Source of the DNA: Pseudomonas sp. URIL14HWK12:I12
GTDB taxonomy: Bacteria; Pseudomonadota; Gammaproteobacteria; Pseudomonadales; Pseudomonadaceae
DNA length: 64,000 bases
Direction of reading: 5' to 3'
Assembly (NCBI RefSeq): GCF_003097135.1
Contig: NZ_QEQL01000002.1
Coordinates: 639,139-703,138 of the forward strand
Each line of letters begins with the position of its first letter. Within the stretch, counting starts at the first letter, position 1. The notes under the pieces are model-generated. The model made no database searches, was not told the DNA's origin, and worked only from the letters and a program-made list of their open reading frames with translations. A program made the translations under genes and the position numbers. Positions 18,240 through 25,564 of the stretch are shown here, piece by piece.

Positions 18240-18854
18240 ATGCGCAAATCCATCATGCTGCTTGCCCTGTTATCGTGTATCACAGCCCCCCTGACCTGGG
18301 CGCAAACGCCCGCTGCGGTCGCCACTGAGAAAGCCGAGAAACTCGAACAGCAAGCGGTCGAGAACCCACAAGCCAGCCCGGCACCGGCGGCACAAGCCAT
18401 CACACCGAAAGAGGCCCAAGCCGTAGACCCAACCGGCGCCGCCCCCATGGACGATGCGCTCACCTGCATGGCCCGTTCGATCTATTGGGAGGCCAAGGGC
18501 GGCAGTGCCCAGGACATGGCCGATGTGGCCAATGTGGTGATGAACCGCCTCGGCCAGCCAGACTTCCCCGACTCGGTGTGCGGTGTGGTCAAGCAAGGCT
18601 CGGAACGCAAGGGCTGCCAATTTTCCTGGTGGTGCGATGGCCGACCCGACCAGGCAAAAGAAGACGACCGCTATACCTTGGCAAAGGACATCGCCCGCAA
18701 GGCCCTCAACCGCCAGTTGCCCGACCGGACCCACGGTGCGCAGTTCTTTCATGACCACAGCGTGGCGCCGGCGGTGTTCGCCAAGATGGTGCGCACCGCC
18801 CGAACCGACAGCTTCGTGTTCTACCGCCCGCGCGATGAGCAGGCCGGCCAGTGA
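18240..18854 (+). CDS. SleB-type cell wall hydrolase (Hydrolase_2), exported
   Basis: The 204-residue protein has a signal peptide (MRKSIMLLALL to TWAQT), a low-complexity Ala/Glu/Gln linker (about 22-70), and then a SleB/Hydrolase_2 domain. In this family a glutamate in the first helix is catalytic; here IYWEAKGG puts it at Glu84. CQFSWWCDG is the other family hallmark, near residues 124-132. SleB was first known as a spore cortex lytic transglycosylase, but this organism does not form spores, so a role in cell-wall turnover is more likely. The ATG at 18240 follows GAAGG. Confidence 0.8.
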   Translation: MRKSIMLLALLSCITAPLTWAQTPAAVATEKAEKLEQQAVENPQASPAPAAQAITPKEAQAVDPTGAAPMDDALTCMARSIYWEAKGGSAQDMADVANVVMNRLGQPDFPDSVCGVVKQGSERKGCQFSWWCDGRPDQAKEDDRYTLAKDIARKALNRQLPDRTHGAQFFHDHSVAPAVFAKMVRTARTDSFVFYRPRDEQAGQ

Positions 18855-18858
18855 CCGG

Positions 18859-20433
18859 TCAGATCACGTTGAAGCCGTGGGTGCCGTCGCGGCCCAATTG
18901 CGCGACCAGCCCGAACTCCCAATCCAGGTACGCCTGCATCGCCTGGCGCGGTGCGTCGGTGCCTTCGTAGGGGCGGCGGTAGCGGTCGATGCGCGGGGCC
19001 GCAAGGTGCGCGTCGCCGGTTTCCAGGCCCAACCCGGCAGCGGCCCAGGCGGCGTTGCCGCCGTCCAGCACGAACACCGGCTTGCCGGTCATCGCCTCTA
19101 CCTCGTTCACCGCATAGCCAGCCAGCAGGCTGGTGCCGCAGGTGAGCACATAGCGCTGCGCAGCTGGCAGCCTATTGAGGGCGTGGGCCAATTGGCTGCG
19201 CAGCACCCAGGCCGCGCCCGGTACATGGCCTTTGATGTGGTTGGCACTGGCGGTGAAGTCCAGCACCTGGGTGCCGCCTTCGGCTAGCCAGTTGCGCAGC
19301 GTCTCAGGCGCAATCCGCTCCGAAGCGGGGGCGGCCGGGCGCGGTGCGCTCCAGGGGCCGGTTTCGCTGAACGCCCCTGGCTCATCCAGCACGGCCACCT
19401 CCCAGCCCATTTGCGCCAGCCATGAGGCACTCATGTTGGCTCGCACGCCCTCGTCGTCTACCAGAACGATGCGCGCACCCCGCACACTGGCCACGTGATC
19501 GGTTTCCTGCACCAGTTGGCCGCCAGGCACCCCTCTTGCACCGGGCAGGTGGCCGGCTTCGTACTCGTGTGGCGTGCGCACGTCGAACAGGTAGGTGGTT
19601 CGGCCCGCTTCGGCCTGCCATCGCCGCAGCACCTCGGGATTGGCACGCGCCACCCCGGCGCGGTCCGCCACGGCCCGGGCCTTCGCCGAGGCCACCGCGC
19701 GAGTGGTTTCGGTCACGGGCCCGAAATGCCGGGCCTGGCCGTGCTCCAGGGTTTGCCCGGCCAGGGTCCAGCCGATGGTCCCGTTGCGCAGCGCCGACAC
19801 CGGGTTAGGAATGCCAGCGTTCACCAGCGATTGGGTGCCGATGATGCTGCGAGTGCGCCCGGCACAGTTGACGATCACCCGGGTGGCAGGGTCCGGCGCC
19901 AGTTCCCCGACCCGCAGCACCAGCTCCGCGCCCGGCACGCTCACGCCCTGGGGAATGCTCATGGTCTGGTATTCGTCGAAGCGGCGCGCGTCGAGCACCA
20001 CCACATCGGCCTGGCTGTCGAGCAGCGCCTTCACCTGTTCGGCGCCGAGGGACGGGGTATGGCGCTCGGCTTCTACCAGTTCGCCGAAAGCTTTGCTCGG
20101 CACGTTCACGTCGATGAACAACTCACCGCCGGCGCCACGCCAGCCGGCCAGGCCACCTTCGAGCACAGCGACGTCGGTGTAGCCCCACCCCTTCAACCGC
20201 TCAGCCGCTTGCTCGGCCAACCCCTCGCCGTCGTCGTAGACGGTGACCTGGGTATCGCGCCGCGGAACGCGGGCGAACACCTCCAGCTCCAGCTTGGACA
20301 GCGGCACGTTGGCGGCGAACAGGGGGTGGCCTTGGGCGTAGGGGTCTTCTTCGCGCACATCGAGCAGGGCCAGCTCGTGCCTGGCCAGCAATGCACTGCG
20401 GATTTCGTTGTAGCTGCGGGTAGGGTGGTTCAT
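18859..20433 (-). CDS. Four-domain rhodanese-like sulfurtransferase
   Basis: The 524-residue cytoplasmic protein is made of four rhodanese domains in tandem (about 1-115, 125-250, 260-370, 380-490). The active-site cysteine is present in the second (VNCAGRTRS, Cys190) and fourth (LTCGTSLLA, Cys432). The matching loops in the first and third read VYDDGEG and LVDDEGV and lack it. The protein therefore appears to pair inactive and active domains, as in two-domain thiosulfate or mercaptopyruvate sulfurtransferases, but duplicated. Its start overlaps the stop of the upstream dioxygenase gene (ATGA), so the two are translated together and probably handle a thiol's sulfur in sequence. Confidence 0.85.
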   Translation of the reverse strand: MNHPTRSYNEIRSALLARHELALLDVREEDPYAQGHPLFAANVPLSKLELEVFARVPRRDTQVTVYDDGEGLAEQAAERLKGWGYTDVAVLEGGLAGWRGAGGELFIDVNVPSKAFGELVEAERHTPSLGAEQVKALLDSQADVVVLDARRFDEYQTMSIPQGVSVPGAELVLRVGELAPDPATRVIVNCAGRTRSIIGTQSLVNAGIPNPVSALRNGTIGWTLAGQTLEHGQARHFGPVTETTRAVASAKARAVADRAGVARANPEVLRRWQAEAGRTTYLFDVRTPHEYEAGHLPGARGVPGGQLVQETDHVASVRGARIVLVDDEGVRANMSASWLAQMGWEVAVLDEPGAFSETGPWSAPRPAAPASERIAPETLRNWLAEGGTQVLDFTASANHIKGHVPGAAWVLRSQLAHALNRLPAAQRYVLTCGTSLLAGYAVNEVEAMTGKPVFVLDGGNAAWAAAGLGLETGDAHLAAPRIDRYRRPYEGTDAPRQAMQAYLDWEFGLVAQLGRDGTHGFNVI

Positions 20434-21065
20434 GCGAGAGGCTCTCTGGACAGGTCCCAGATATTGGGCAAGTGGGTGTTCGAATAGCCTGAGATGAAAG
20501 GCTTCTCCTGGCCTTCTGGGCCATACACGGCGCGTGTGACAGCGCCGATGTTGGCGCCGTAAACATGGATGCTGATCGAGGTGCGGTCGTTGAAGGCATT
20601 GCTGACCTGGTGGATGTCGCCTAGCTGCGGCGATACCGCTTCGACATCACCGGGCTGCAGCCGCACCGGCGCACCCTGAGGTCGCAGCCGGCCCGCGGGG
20701 TCGAAGGCAAAGCCCTGGGAATCTTCGGCGCCGCGCAGCATCCCGATCAGGCCCCATACCCGGTGGTCGTGCACCGGGGTGCGCTGGCCGGGGCCCCACA
20801 CGAAACTGACCACTGAAAAGCGCTGGCGCGCATCGGCATGCAGCAGGAACTGCTGGTAGCGCTCGGGGTGGGGCTGGGCGAAATCATCGGGCAGCCAGTC
20901 GTCCTGGCGAACCAATTCGGCGAGCAACGGGCGGGCTTGGCTCAACAGAGAAGCCTCGGTAGCAGGAGTGTCGATCAGGCTTGCCAATTCGCCGATGAAC
21001 TGGCGTAGGCGAGCGAAGTTAGGCTGGGCGGGCAAGGGCAGGGCTCCGGTAGGGTCTGCACTCAC
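20430..21065 (-). CDS. Cysteine/thiol dioxygenase (cupin, CDO type I family)
   Basis: This 211-residue protein has a GTG start at 21065 without a clear ribosome site; no better in-frame start is seen. PVHDHRVWGLIGMLRG is the first cupin motif with two iron-binding histidines (HDH), and GDIHQVSNAF supplies the third. The pattern is that of cysteine dioxygenases and 3-mercaptopropionate dioxygenases, which turn a thiol into a sulfinate with O2. I cannot tell which thiol from sequence. The stop codon overlaps the start of the four-domain rhodanese, so this is the first gene of a two-gene operon that diverges from the LLM monooxygenase operon. Confidence 0.8.
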   Translation of the reverse strand: MSADPTGALPLPAQPNFARLRQFIGELASLIDTPATEASLLSQARPLLAELVRQDDWLPDDFAQPHPERYQQFLLHADARQRFSVVSFVWGPGQRTPVHDHRVWGLIGMLRGAEDSQGFAFDPAGRLRPQGAPVRLQPGDVEAVSPQLGDIHQVSNAFNDRTSISIHVYGANIGAVTRAVYGPEGQEKPFISGYSNTHLPNIWDLSREPLA

Positions 21066-21099
21066 GGTAGCAAAGGGCTGGGTTATTCGGTAAATGCAA

Positions 21100-21116
21100 A
21101 TTAGTCATAAGCTAAT
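21100..21116. promoter_or_regulatory. AT-rich dyad in divergent sulfur-gene promoter region (1)
   Basis: ATTAG and CTAAT form a 5-bp inverted repeat with a 7-nt spacer in the 197-bp AT-rich gap between two divergent operons. It could be an operator. The short arms keep confidence low. Confidence 0.3.
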
Positions 21117-21160
21117 ATGCGCAATTCAGATTATCTAGCGCCAAATAAAATGCGTTTTAC

Positions 21161-21176
21161 GCATATTAAGATATGC
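21161..21176. promoter_or_regulatory. AT-rich dyad in divergent sulfur-gene promoter region (2)
   Basis: GCATAT-TAAG-ATATGC is a perfect 6-bp inverted repeat, 87 bp before the LLM monooxygenase start. Its centre lies in the same AT-rich gap as the first dyad. It could bind a LysR-type regulator such as CysB or Cbl, but no regulator gene of that type is adjacent. Confidence 0.4.
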
Positions 21177-21262
21177 CAAAAATGAATTTCCATAGTGATG
21201 GGGTTCGCGTTAGCTTCTAAAAAATCGCCGCGAAAGGCGTTTCGATTCTAACGGAGCCTCCC

Positions 21263-22351
21263 ATGAGCATTCAGTTTCTCGGCATGATCGGCCATCGCCT
21301 CAGCTCGGAAATCCTCCCACCGAGCGGCCCGATCTTCGACAAGGCCTACATCACCCGCTTTGCCCAGGCCCATGAGCAGGCAGGGTTCGACCGCGTGTTG
21401 GTGGGCTACTGGTCCGACCAGCCCGACGGCTTTCTGGTGGCCGCCACAGCCGGCCTTGCCACCGACAGGCTCACATTTCTCCTGGCGCACCGCCCCGGCT
21501 TCGTGGCCCCTACCGTGGCGGCACGCAAGCTGGCCACGCTTGAGCACCTGCTGGATGGGCGCCTGGCGGTGCATATCATCAGCGGCGGCAACGATGCCGA
21601 CCAGCGCAAGGACGGCGACACCCTCGGCCACGACGAACGCTACGCCCGCACCGATGAATTCATCGACCTGCTCAAACTGAGCTGGGCTGCTGAGGCGCCG
21701 TTCGACTATCACGGCAAGCACTACCAAGTAGAGCAGGGGTTTTCCTCGATCAAACCGCTACAGCGCCCACACCTGCCGATCTACTTCGGTGGGGCTTCCG
21801 ACGCCGCGTTGAGCGTGGCTGGCAAGCAAGCCGACGTGTTCATGCTCTGGGGCGAACCTTTGGCGCAGGCTGCCCAGGCCCTCGAAGCGGTGCGTGCGCA
21901 GGCACGCCGCCATCAGCGTGAAGTGGAGTTCAGCGTGTCGTTTCGGCCCATCATCGCGGCCACCGAAGCGCAGGCCTGGGCCAAGGCCGAAGCGATCCTG
22001 GCCAAAGCCAGCGACCGCCAGGGCCAGGCAGCCTACCCTAAGGCCAAGCCTCAAAGCGTCGGCGCGCAGCGCTTGCTGCACGCCGTGGCCCAAGGCGACC
22101 GGCTCGACAGTTGCCTGTGGACGGGCATCGCGCGGCTGGTGGGGGGCGGTCACAATTCCACGGCGTTGGTGGGCACGCCGGAGCAGGTGTCTGACGCCTT
22201 GCTGGCCTATTACGACCTGGGTGTGCGCAATATCCTGATCCGCGGCTTCGACCCGCTCAACGACGCGATCGAGTATGGGCGCGAACTGATCCCGCTCACC
22301 CGGGCGAAGGTGGCCGCCCGCGAGCAGGCGCGCACGGCGGTGGCGGTATGA
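21263..22351 (+). CDS. FMNH2-dependent LLM-class monooxygenase (SsuD-like)
   Basis: The 362-residue protein has the bacterial luciferase-like TIM barrel. SsuD-type features are visible: GFDRVLVGYWSDQPDGF near the N-terminus, FLLAHRPGFVAPTVAARKLATL, and HIISGGNDADQRKDGD, which matches the flavin and phosphate-binding region of alkanesulfonate monooxygenases. A near C-terminal LVGTPEQVSDALLAYYDLGV fits the family. Such enzymes use reduced FMN and O2 to cleave sulfonates or oxidise sulfones. No flavin reductase gene lies in the window, so reduced FMN must come from elsewhere. ACGGAG lies 7 bp before the ATG. The stop overlaps the next start (ATGA). Confidence 0.85.
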   Translation: MSIQFLGMIGHRLSSEILPPSGPIFDKAYITRFAQAHEQAGFDRVLVGYWSDQPDGFLVAATAGLATDRLTFLLAHRPGFVAPTVAARKLATLEHLLDGRLAVHIISGGNDADQRKDGDTLGHDERYARTDEFIDLLKLSWAAEAPFDYHGKHYQVEQGFSSIKPLQRPHLPIYFGGASDAALSVAGKQADVFMLWGEPLAQAAQALEAVRAQARRHQREVEFSVSFRPIIAATEAQAWAKAEAILAKASDRQGQAAYPKAKPQSVGAQRLLHAVAQGDRLDSCLWTGIARLVGGGHNSTALVGTPEQVSDALLAYYDLGVRNILIRGFDPLNDAIEYGRELIPLTRAKVAAREQARTAVAV

Positions 22352-23304
22352 CCGGGCTTAGGCTGCGCCGGTGGTGGGCAGCGCTGGCGCTGCTGGGCCT
22401 GGTGGCTGGGCAGGCGTTGGCTGCCGAGCGCGTGACGCTGCGCTTGGCCGACCAGAAGGGCGGCATGCGTTCGCAGCTGGAGGCCGCCGGTGCGCTGGAT
22501 GGCCTGGGCTACGACATTCAGTGGTTTGAATTTCCTGCCGCCGCCCCCCTGGGGGAAGCGCTCAATGCAGGCGCCGTTGACGCCGGCATCATCGGCGATG
22601 CACCGCTGCTGTTCGTGCTCGCCGCCGGCGCCCGGGTCAAGGCCATCGCTGTCGACAAGTCCGACCCGTGGGGCACGGCAGTGCTCGTGCCACAAGGCTC
22701 CCCACTTCAAAGTGCTGCCGATCTCAAGGGCAAGCGCATCGCCACTGGACGAGGCTCGATCGGCCACTACATTGCGCTGAAGGCGCTCGCCTCGGTGGGG
22801 CTGAACGACAAAGACGTGCAGTTCCGCTTCCTCGGCCCGGTCGACGCCAAGGTCGCCTTGGCGAACGGCTCAGTGGACGCCTGGGCAACCTGGGAGCCCT
22901 ATACCACCCTGGCCGAGCAGGTCGACAAGGCTCGCGTACTGGTCAACGGCCGTGGCCTTTCGGCGGGCAACACGTTTTTGGCGGCCACCGACGACGCTCT
23001 GGCCGACCCTGCTCGGCGTGCGGCCCTGCAGGACTACCTGCAACGCCTGGCGCGCTCCCAGGTGTGGGCCTACGAGCACCTGGGCGAGTATTCGCAGGTG
23101 TTGGCCAAGCTCATCGGCTTCCCTGAGCCAGTGGCCCGGCTGCAATTCGAGCGGCGCAAACTGCAGTGGCAGGGCCTGGACGAAGCCACCGCCCGCGACC
23201 AGCAAAGCACGGCTGACTTCTATCACAGCAGTGGCTTGATACCCCAGAAGCTTGACGTGGCGCCGACCTTCGACAACTCGTTCACGCTGCAGGCTGCCCC
23301 CTAG
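22348..23304 (+). CDS. Periplasmic sulfonate-type ABC binding protein (first copy)
   Basis: The 318-residue protein has a signal peptide (MTGLRLRRWWAALALLGLV to ALAAER) and the SsuA/NMT1 layout: LRLADQKGGMRSQLEAAG, GEALNAGAVDAGIIGDAP, DLKGKRIATGRGSIGHY, and NGSVDAWATWEPY. It likely binds a sulfonate, sulfate ester or similar anion in the periplasm. Its start overlaps the stop of the monooxygenase gene (ATGA), so they are coupled. No SsuB or SsuC gene follows, which is unusual for this class. Confidence 0.85.
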   Translation: MTGLRLRRWWAALALLGLVAGQALAAERVTLRLADQKGGMRSQLEAAGALDGLGYDIQWFEFPAAAPLGEALNAGAVDAGIIGDAPLLFVLAAGARVKAIAVDKSDPWGTAVLVPQGSPLQSAADLKGKRIATGRGSIGHYIALKALASVGLNDKDVQFRFLGPVDAKVALANGSVDAWATWEPYTTLAEQVDKARVLVNGRGLSAGNTFLAATDDALADPARRAALQDYLQRLARSQVWAYEHLGEYSQVLAKLIGFPEPVARLQFERRKLQWQGLDEATARDQQSTADFYHSSGLIPQKLDVAPTFDNSFTLQAAP

Positions 23305-23310
23305 GCCACT

Positions 23311-23331
23311 CCCTCCCGAACTGTGGGAGGG
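23311..23331 (+). terminator. Small hairpin between the two binding-protein genes
   Basis: CCCTCCC-GAACTGT-GGGAGGG forms a perfect 7-bp stem 7 bp after the first binding-protein gene. The right part, reading on into GGCGGCTTGCC, looks like a decayed piece of a Pseudomonas REP element. It may reduce read-through into the second binding-protein gene. Confidence 0.4.
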
Positions 23332-23385
23332 GCGGCTTGCCACGCGACACTCTGCAATCATCCCAACGCCTCCAGGAACGCCCCA

Positions 23386-24312
23386 ATGCGCCGAACCCTG
23401 CTAGCAACCCTGGCTCTACTGTCTCTCACCACCCAAGCCGATACCCTGCGCATTGGCTACCAGAAATCTTCCACTTTGTTCACCGTGCTCAAGGCCCAAG
23501 GCACCCTCGACCGAGCGTTGGCCAAGCAGGGCATTGAACTGAGCTGGCATGAATTCTCCAGTGGCCTGCCGCTGCTTGAATCGCTGAACGTCGACAACAT
23601 CGACCTCACGGCGGACGTGGCCGATACGGTGCCTGTGTTTGCGCAGGCGGCCGGTGCGCACATCACCTATTTCGCCCGTGAAACGCCGTCTCCGACCGCC
23701 CAGGCGATCTTGGTGCCGCACAACTCTGCGCTTCGAACCTTGGCGGACCTCAAAGGCAAGCGCGTTGCGCTGACCAGGGCCGCTGGCAGCCATTACCTGC
23801 TCATCGCTGCGTTGCAGAAGGCCGGTTTGGGTTTTCACGACATTCAGCCGGCTTACCTGACCCCTGCCGATGGCCGCGCCGCCTTCGAAAATGGCAATGT
23901 GGACGCCTGGGTCACCTGGGACCCCTACGTGGCCAGTGCCGAGCGCCAGCAGCGCGCACGGGTGCTGGCCGACGGTGAGGGCCTGGCGAGCTACCAACGG
24001 TACTACCTGGTTTCCAGCGCCTACGCCAAGGCGCATCCGCAGGCGCTTCAGGCAGTGTTCGATGCCTTGCAGCACACCGGGAAATGGATCAAGGCGCACC
24101 CCGCCGACGCCGCCGAAGTCCTCGGCCCGCTCTGGGGCAGCATCGATGCCGATACCGTGCAGCAGGCCAATGCCCGCCGCACCTATGACGTGCAGCCCGT
24201 GGCGCTCACTGATCTGGGAGAACAGCAGAAGATCGCCGACGCATTCTTCAAGGAAGGCGTGCTACCCAAGGCGGTCGATACCCAGGCGGTGGGTGTGTGG
24301 GCGCGCAAGTGA
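23386..24312 (+). CDS. Periplasmic sulfonate-type ABC binding protein (second copy)
   Basis: The 308-residue protein has a signal peptide (MRRTLLATLALLSLTTQA) and then DTLRIGYQKSSTLFTVLKAQ, the classic SsuA opening. ADVADTVPVFAQAAG, DLKGKRVALTRAAGSHYLL and NGNVDAWVTWDPY align with its neighbour, so the two are paralogues but clearly divergent. Different ligands are likely. The ATG at 23386 has AGGA 8 bp upstream. It lies 81 bp after the first copy, across a hairpin. Confidence 0.85.
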   Translation: MRRTLLATLALLSLTTQADTLRIGYQKSSTLFTVLKAQGTLDRALAKQGIELSWHEFSSGLPLLESLNVDNIDLTADVADTVPVFAQAAGAHITYFARETPSPTAQAILVPHNSALRTLADLKGKRVALTRAAGSHYLLIAALQKAGLGFHDIQPAYLTPADGRAAFENGNVDAWVTWDPYVASAERQQRARVLADGEGLASYQRYYLVSSAYAKAHPQALQAVFDALQHTGKWIKAHPADAAEVLGPLWGSIDADTVQQANARRTYDVQPVALTDLGEQQKIADAFFKEGVLPKAVDTQAVGVWARK

Positions 24313-24397
24313 GCGGCTAAGTGTCCAGGTCGCGCCGCTTGCCGCGCGGCGGATGTGGCACAATCTTCCGCCCCCAAACTTACCCAAAGCCCCCAGC

Positions 24398-25108
24398 ATG
24401 TCTCGCGCCGAACGCCTGCTCGAACTCCTTCAATGCCTGCGCCGCCACCGTTACCCGGTCAGCGGCCAGGCCCTGGCCGAGGAGCTCAACGTGAGCCTGC
24501 GCTCGCTGTACCGCGACATCGCCAGCCTGCGCGCACAGGGCGCGCAGATCGACGGTGCGGCAGGCCTGGGCTACGTGTTGCGCCCCGGCTTCGAGTTACC
24601 ACCGCTGATGTTCAGCAGCGGCGAGCTCGAAGCCCTGATGCTGGGCATGCGCTGGGTAACCCGCAGCACCGACCCTGGCCACGCCAGTGACGCCCGCAAC
24701 GCCCTTGCGCGGATCCGCGCTGTACTGCCGCCTGGCCTGCGCCATGAGCTGGACAGCTGCACCCTGCTGATCGGTCCGCCCACAGGGGGCGAACGCCAAG
24801 GCAGCGAGCACCTGCCGGTGCTGCGCGAGGCCATCCGGACCCAGCGCAAGGTGCTGGTCACCTACCAGGACGAGGCCGGCAATCAAACTCAGCGCCTGCT
24901 CTGGCCTTTCGCGCTGGGCTACATGGAGCAAGCACGCCTGCTGGTGGCCTGGTGCGAGCTGCGCCAGGCCACGCGGCACTTTCGGGCCGACCGGCTGTTG
25001 GCAGTCGCGCTGCAGGCAAGCAGCTACCCCACCGCTCGGCGGCAGTTGTTGAATCAGTGGGCGCGCGAGCAGGGCATCGAGCTCGAATCGGCTGCTGCCG
25101 AAAACTGA
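24398..25108 (+). CDS. WYL-domain HTH transcriptional regulator (YafY family)
   Basis: The 236-residue protein begins with a winged helix-turn-helix of the HTH_11 type (MSRAERLLELLQCLRRH, then LAEELNVSLRSLYRDIASLRAQG), followed by a WYL ligand-binding domain (about 130-220; VLVTYQDEAGNQTQRLLWPFAL and ARLLVAWCELRQATRHFRADRL). Family members are repressors or activators that respond to small ligands or nucleic acid. It sits between the sulfur genes and a VOC gene on the same strand, 85 bp after the second binding protein, so it might control either. I cannot assign a target. Confidence 0.8.
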   Translation: MSRAERLLELLQCLRRHRYPVSGQALAEELNVSLRSLYRDIASLRAQGAQIDGAAGLGYVLRPGFELPPLMFSSGELEALMLGMRWVTRSTDPGHASDARNALARIRAVLPPGLRHELDSCTLLIGPPTGGERQGSEHLPVLREAIRTQRKVLVTYQDEAGNQTQRLLWPFALGYMEQARLLVAWCELRQATRHFRADRLLAVALQASSYPTARRQLLNQWAREQGIELESAAAEN

Positions 25109-25192
25109 CACTGGCACCGTGCAAGCTACCTGAACTGGCCGGCCACCACGGCGCGAGAGGCGCGCCGGGGCCGCCTGGTTCAAGGAGCCTGT

Positions 25193-25564
25193 ATGAACCT
25201 GCCCAACCTCAATGTGTTCTACGTCGAAGATATCCCGCGCAGCACCACGCTCTACCGCAGCATTCTGGATATGGAGCCTGTGGAGGCTTCACCCGGTTTC
25301 GTCCTGTTCATCCTGCCCAGCGGCCTCAAGATCGGCCTGTGGCATCGCCCGGCCGCCAGCCCGGCGGGGCAGGGCAGCGGCGGCAGCGAGTTGGGCTTTA
25401 CGGTCGAAGACCGCGCGGCGGTGCTGAAGGTGCACCAACAATGGCAGGCGCTGGGCCTGCGCATCGTGCAGCCTCCCAGCGAGGTCGATTTCGGCTATAC
25501 CGTGTGCGCGTTTGACCCGGATGGGCACTGCTTGCGGGCGTATTGCGTGGAAGACGACGCCTAA
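25193..25564 (+). CDS. VOC (glyoxalase/bleomycin resistance-like) family protein
   Basis: The 123-residue protein has a single vicinal-oxygen-chelate domain of two beta-alpha-beta-beta-beta units: NLNVFYVEDIPRSTTLYRSIL at the start and VDFGYTVCAFDPDGHCLRAY near the end, with a Glu/His metal ligand pattern. AAGGAG lies 6 bp upstream of the ATG. It is transcribed with the WYL regulator and may be its target. Substrate is unknown. The stop overlaps the stop of the convergent VWA gene by 4 bp. Confidence 0.78.
   Translation: MNLPNLNVFYVEDIPRSTTLYRSILDMEPVEASPGFVLFILPSGLKIGLWHRPAASPAGQGSGGSELGFTVEDRAAVLKVHQQWQALGLRIVQPPSEVDFGYTVCAFDPDGHCLRAYCVEDDA

Noticed and set aside
23311..23345. Possible REP element between the two sulfonate-type binding-protein genes
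   Set aside because: The TGTGGGAGG...GGCTTGCC part resembles a decayed REP, but only one arm is recognisable, so I list just the hairpin.
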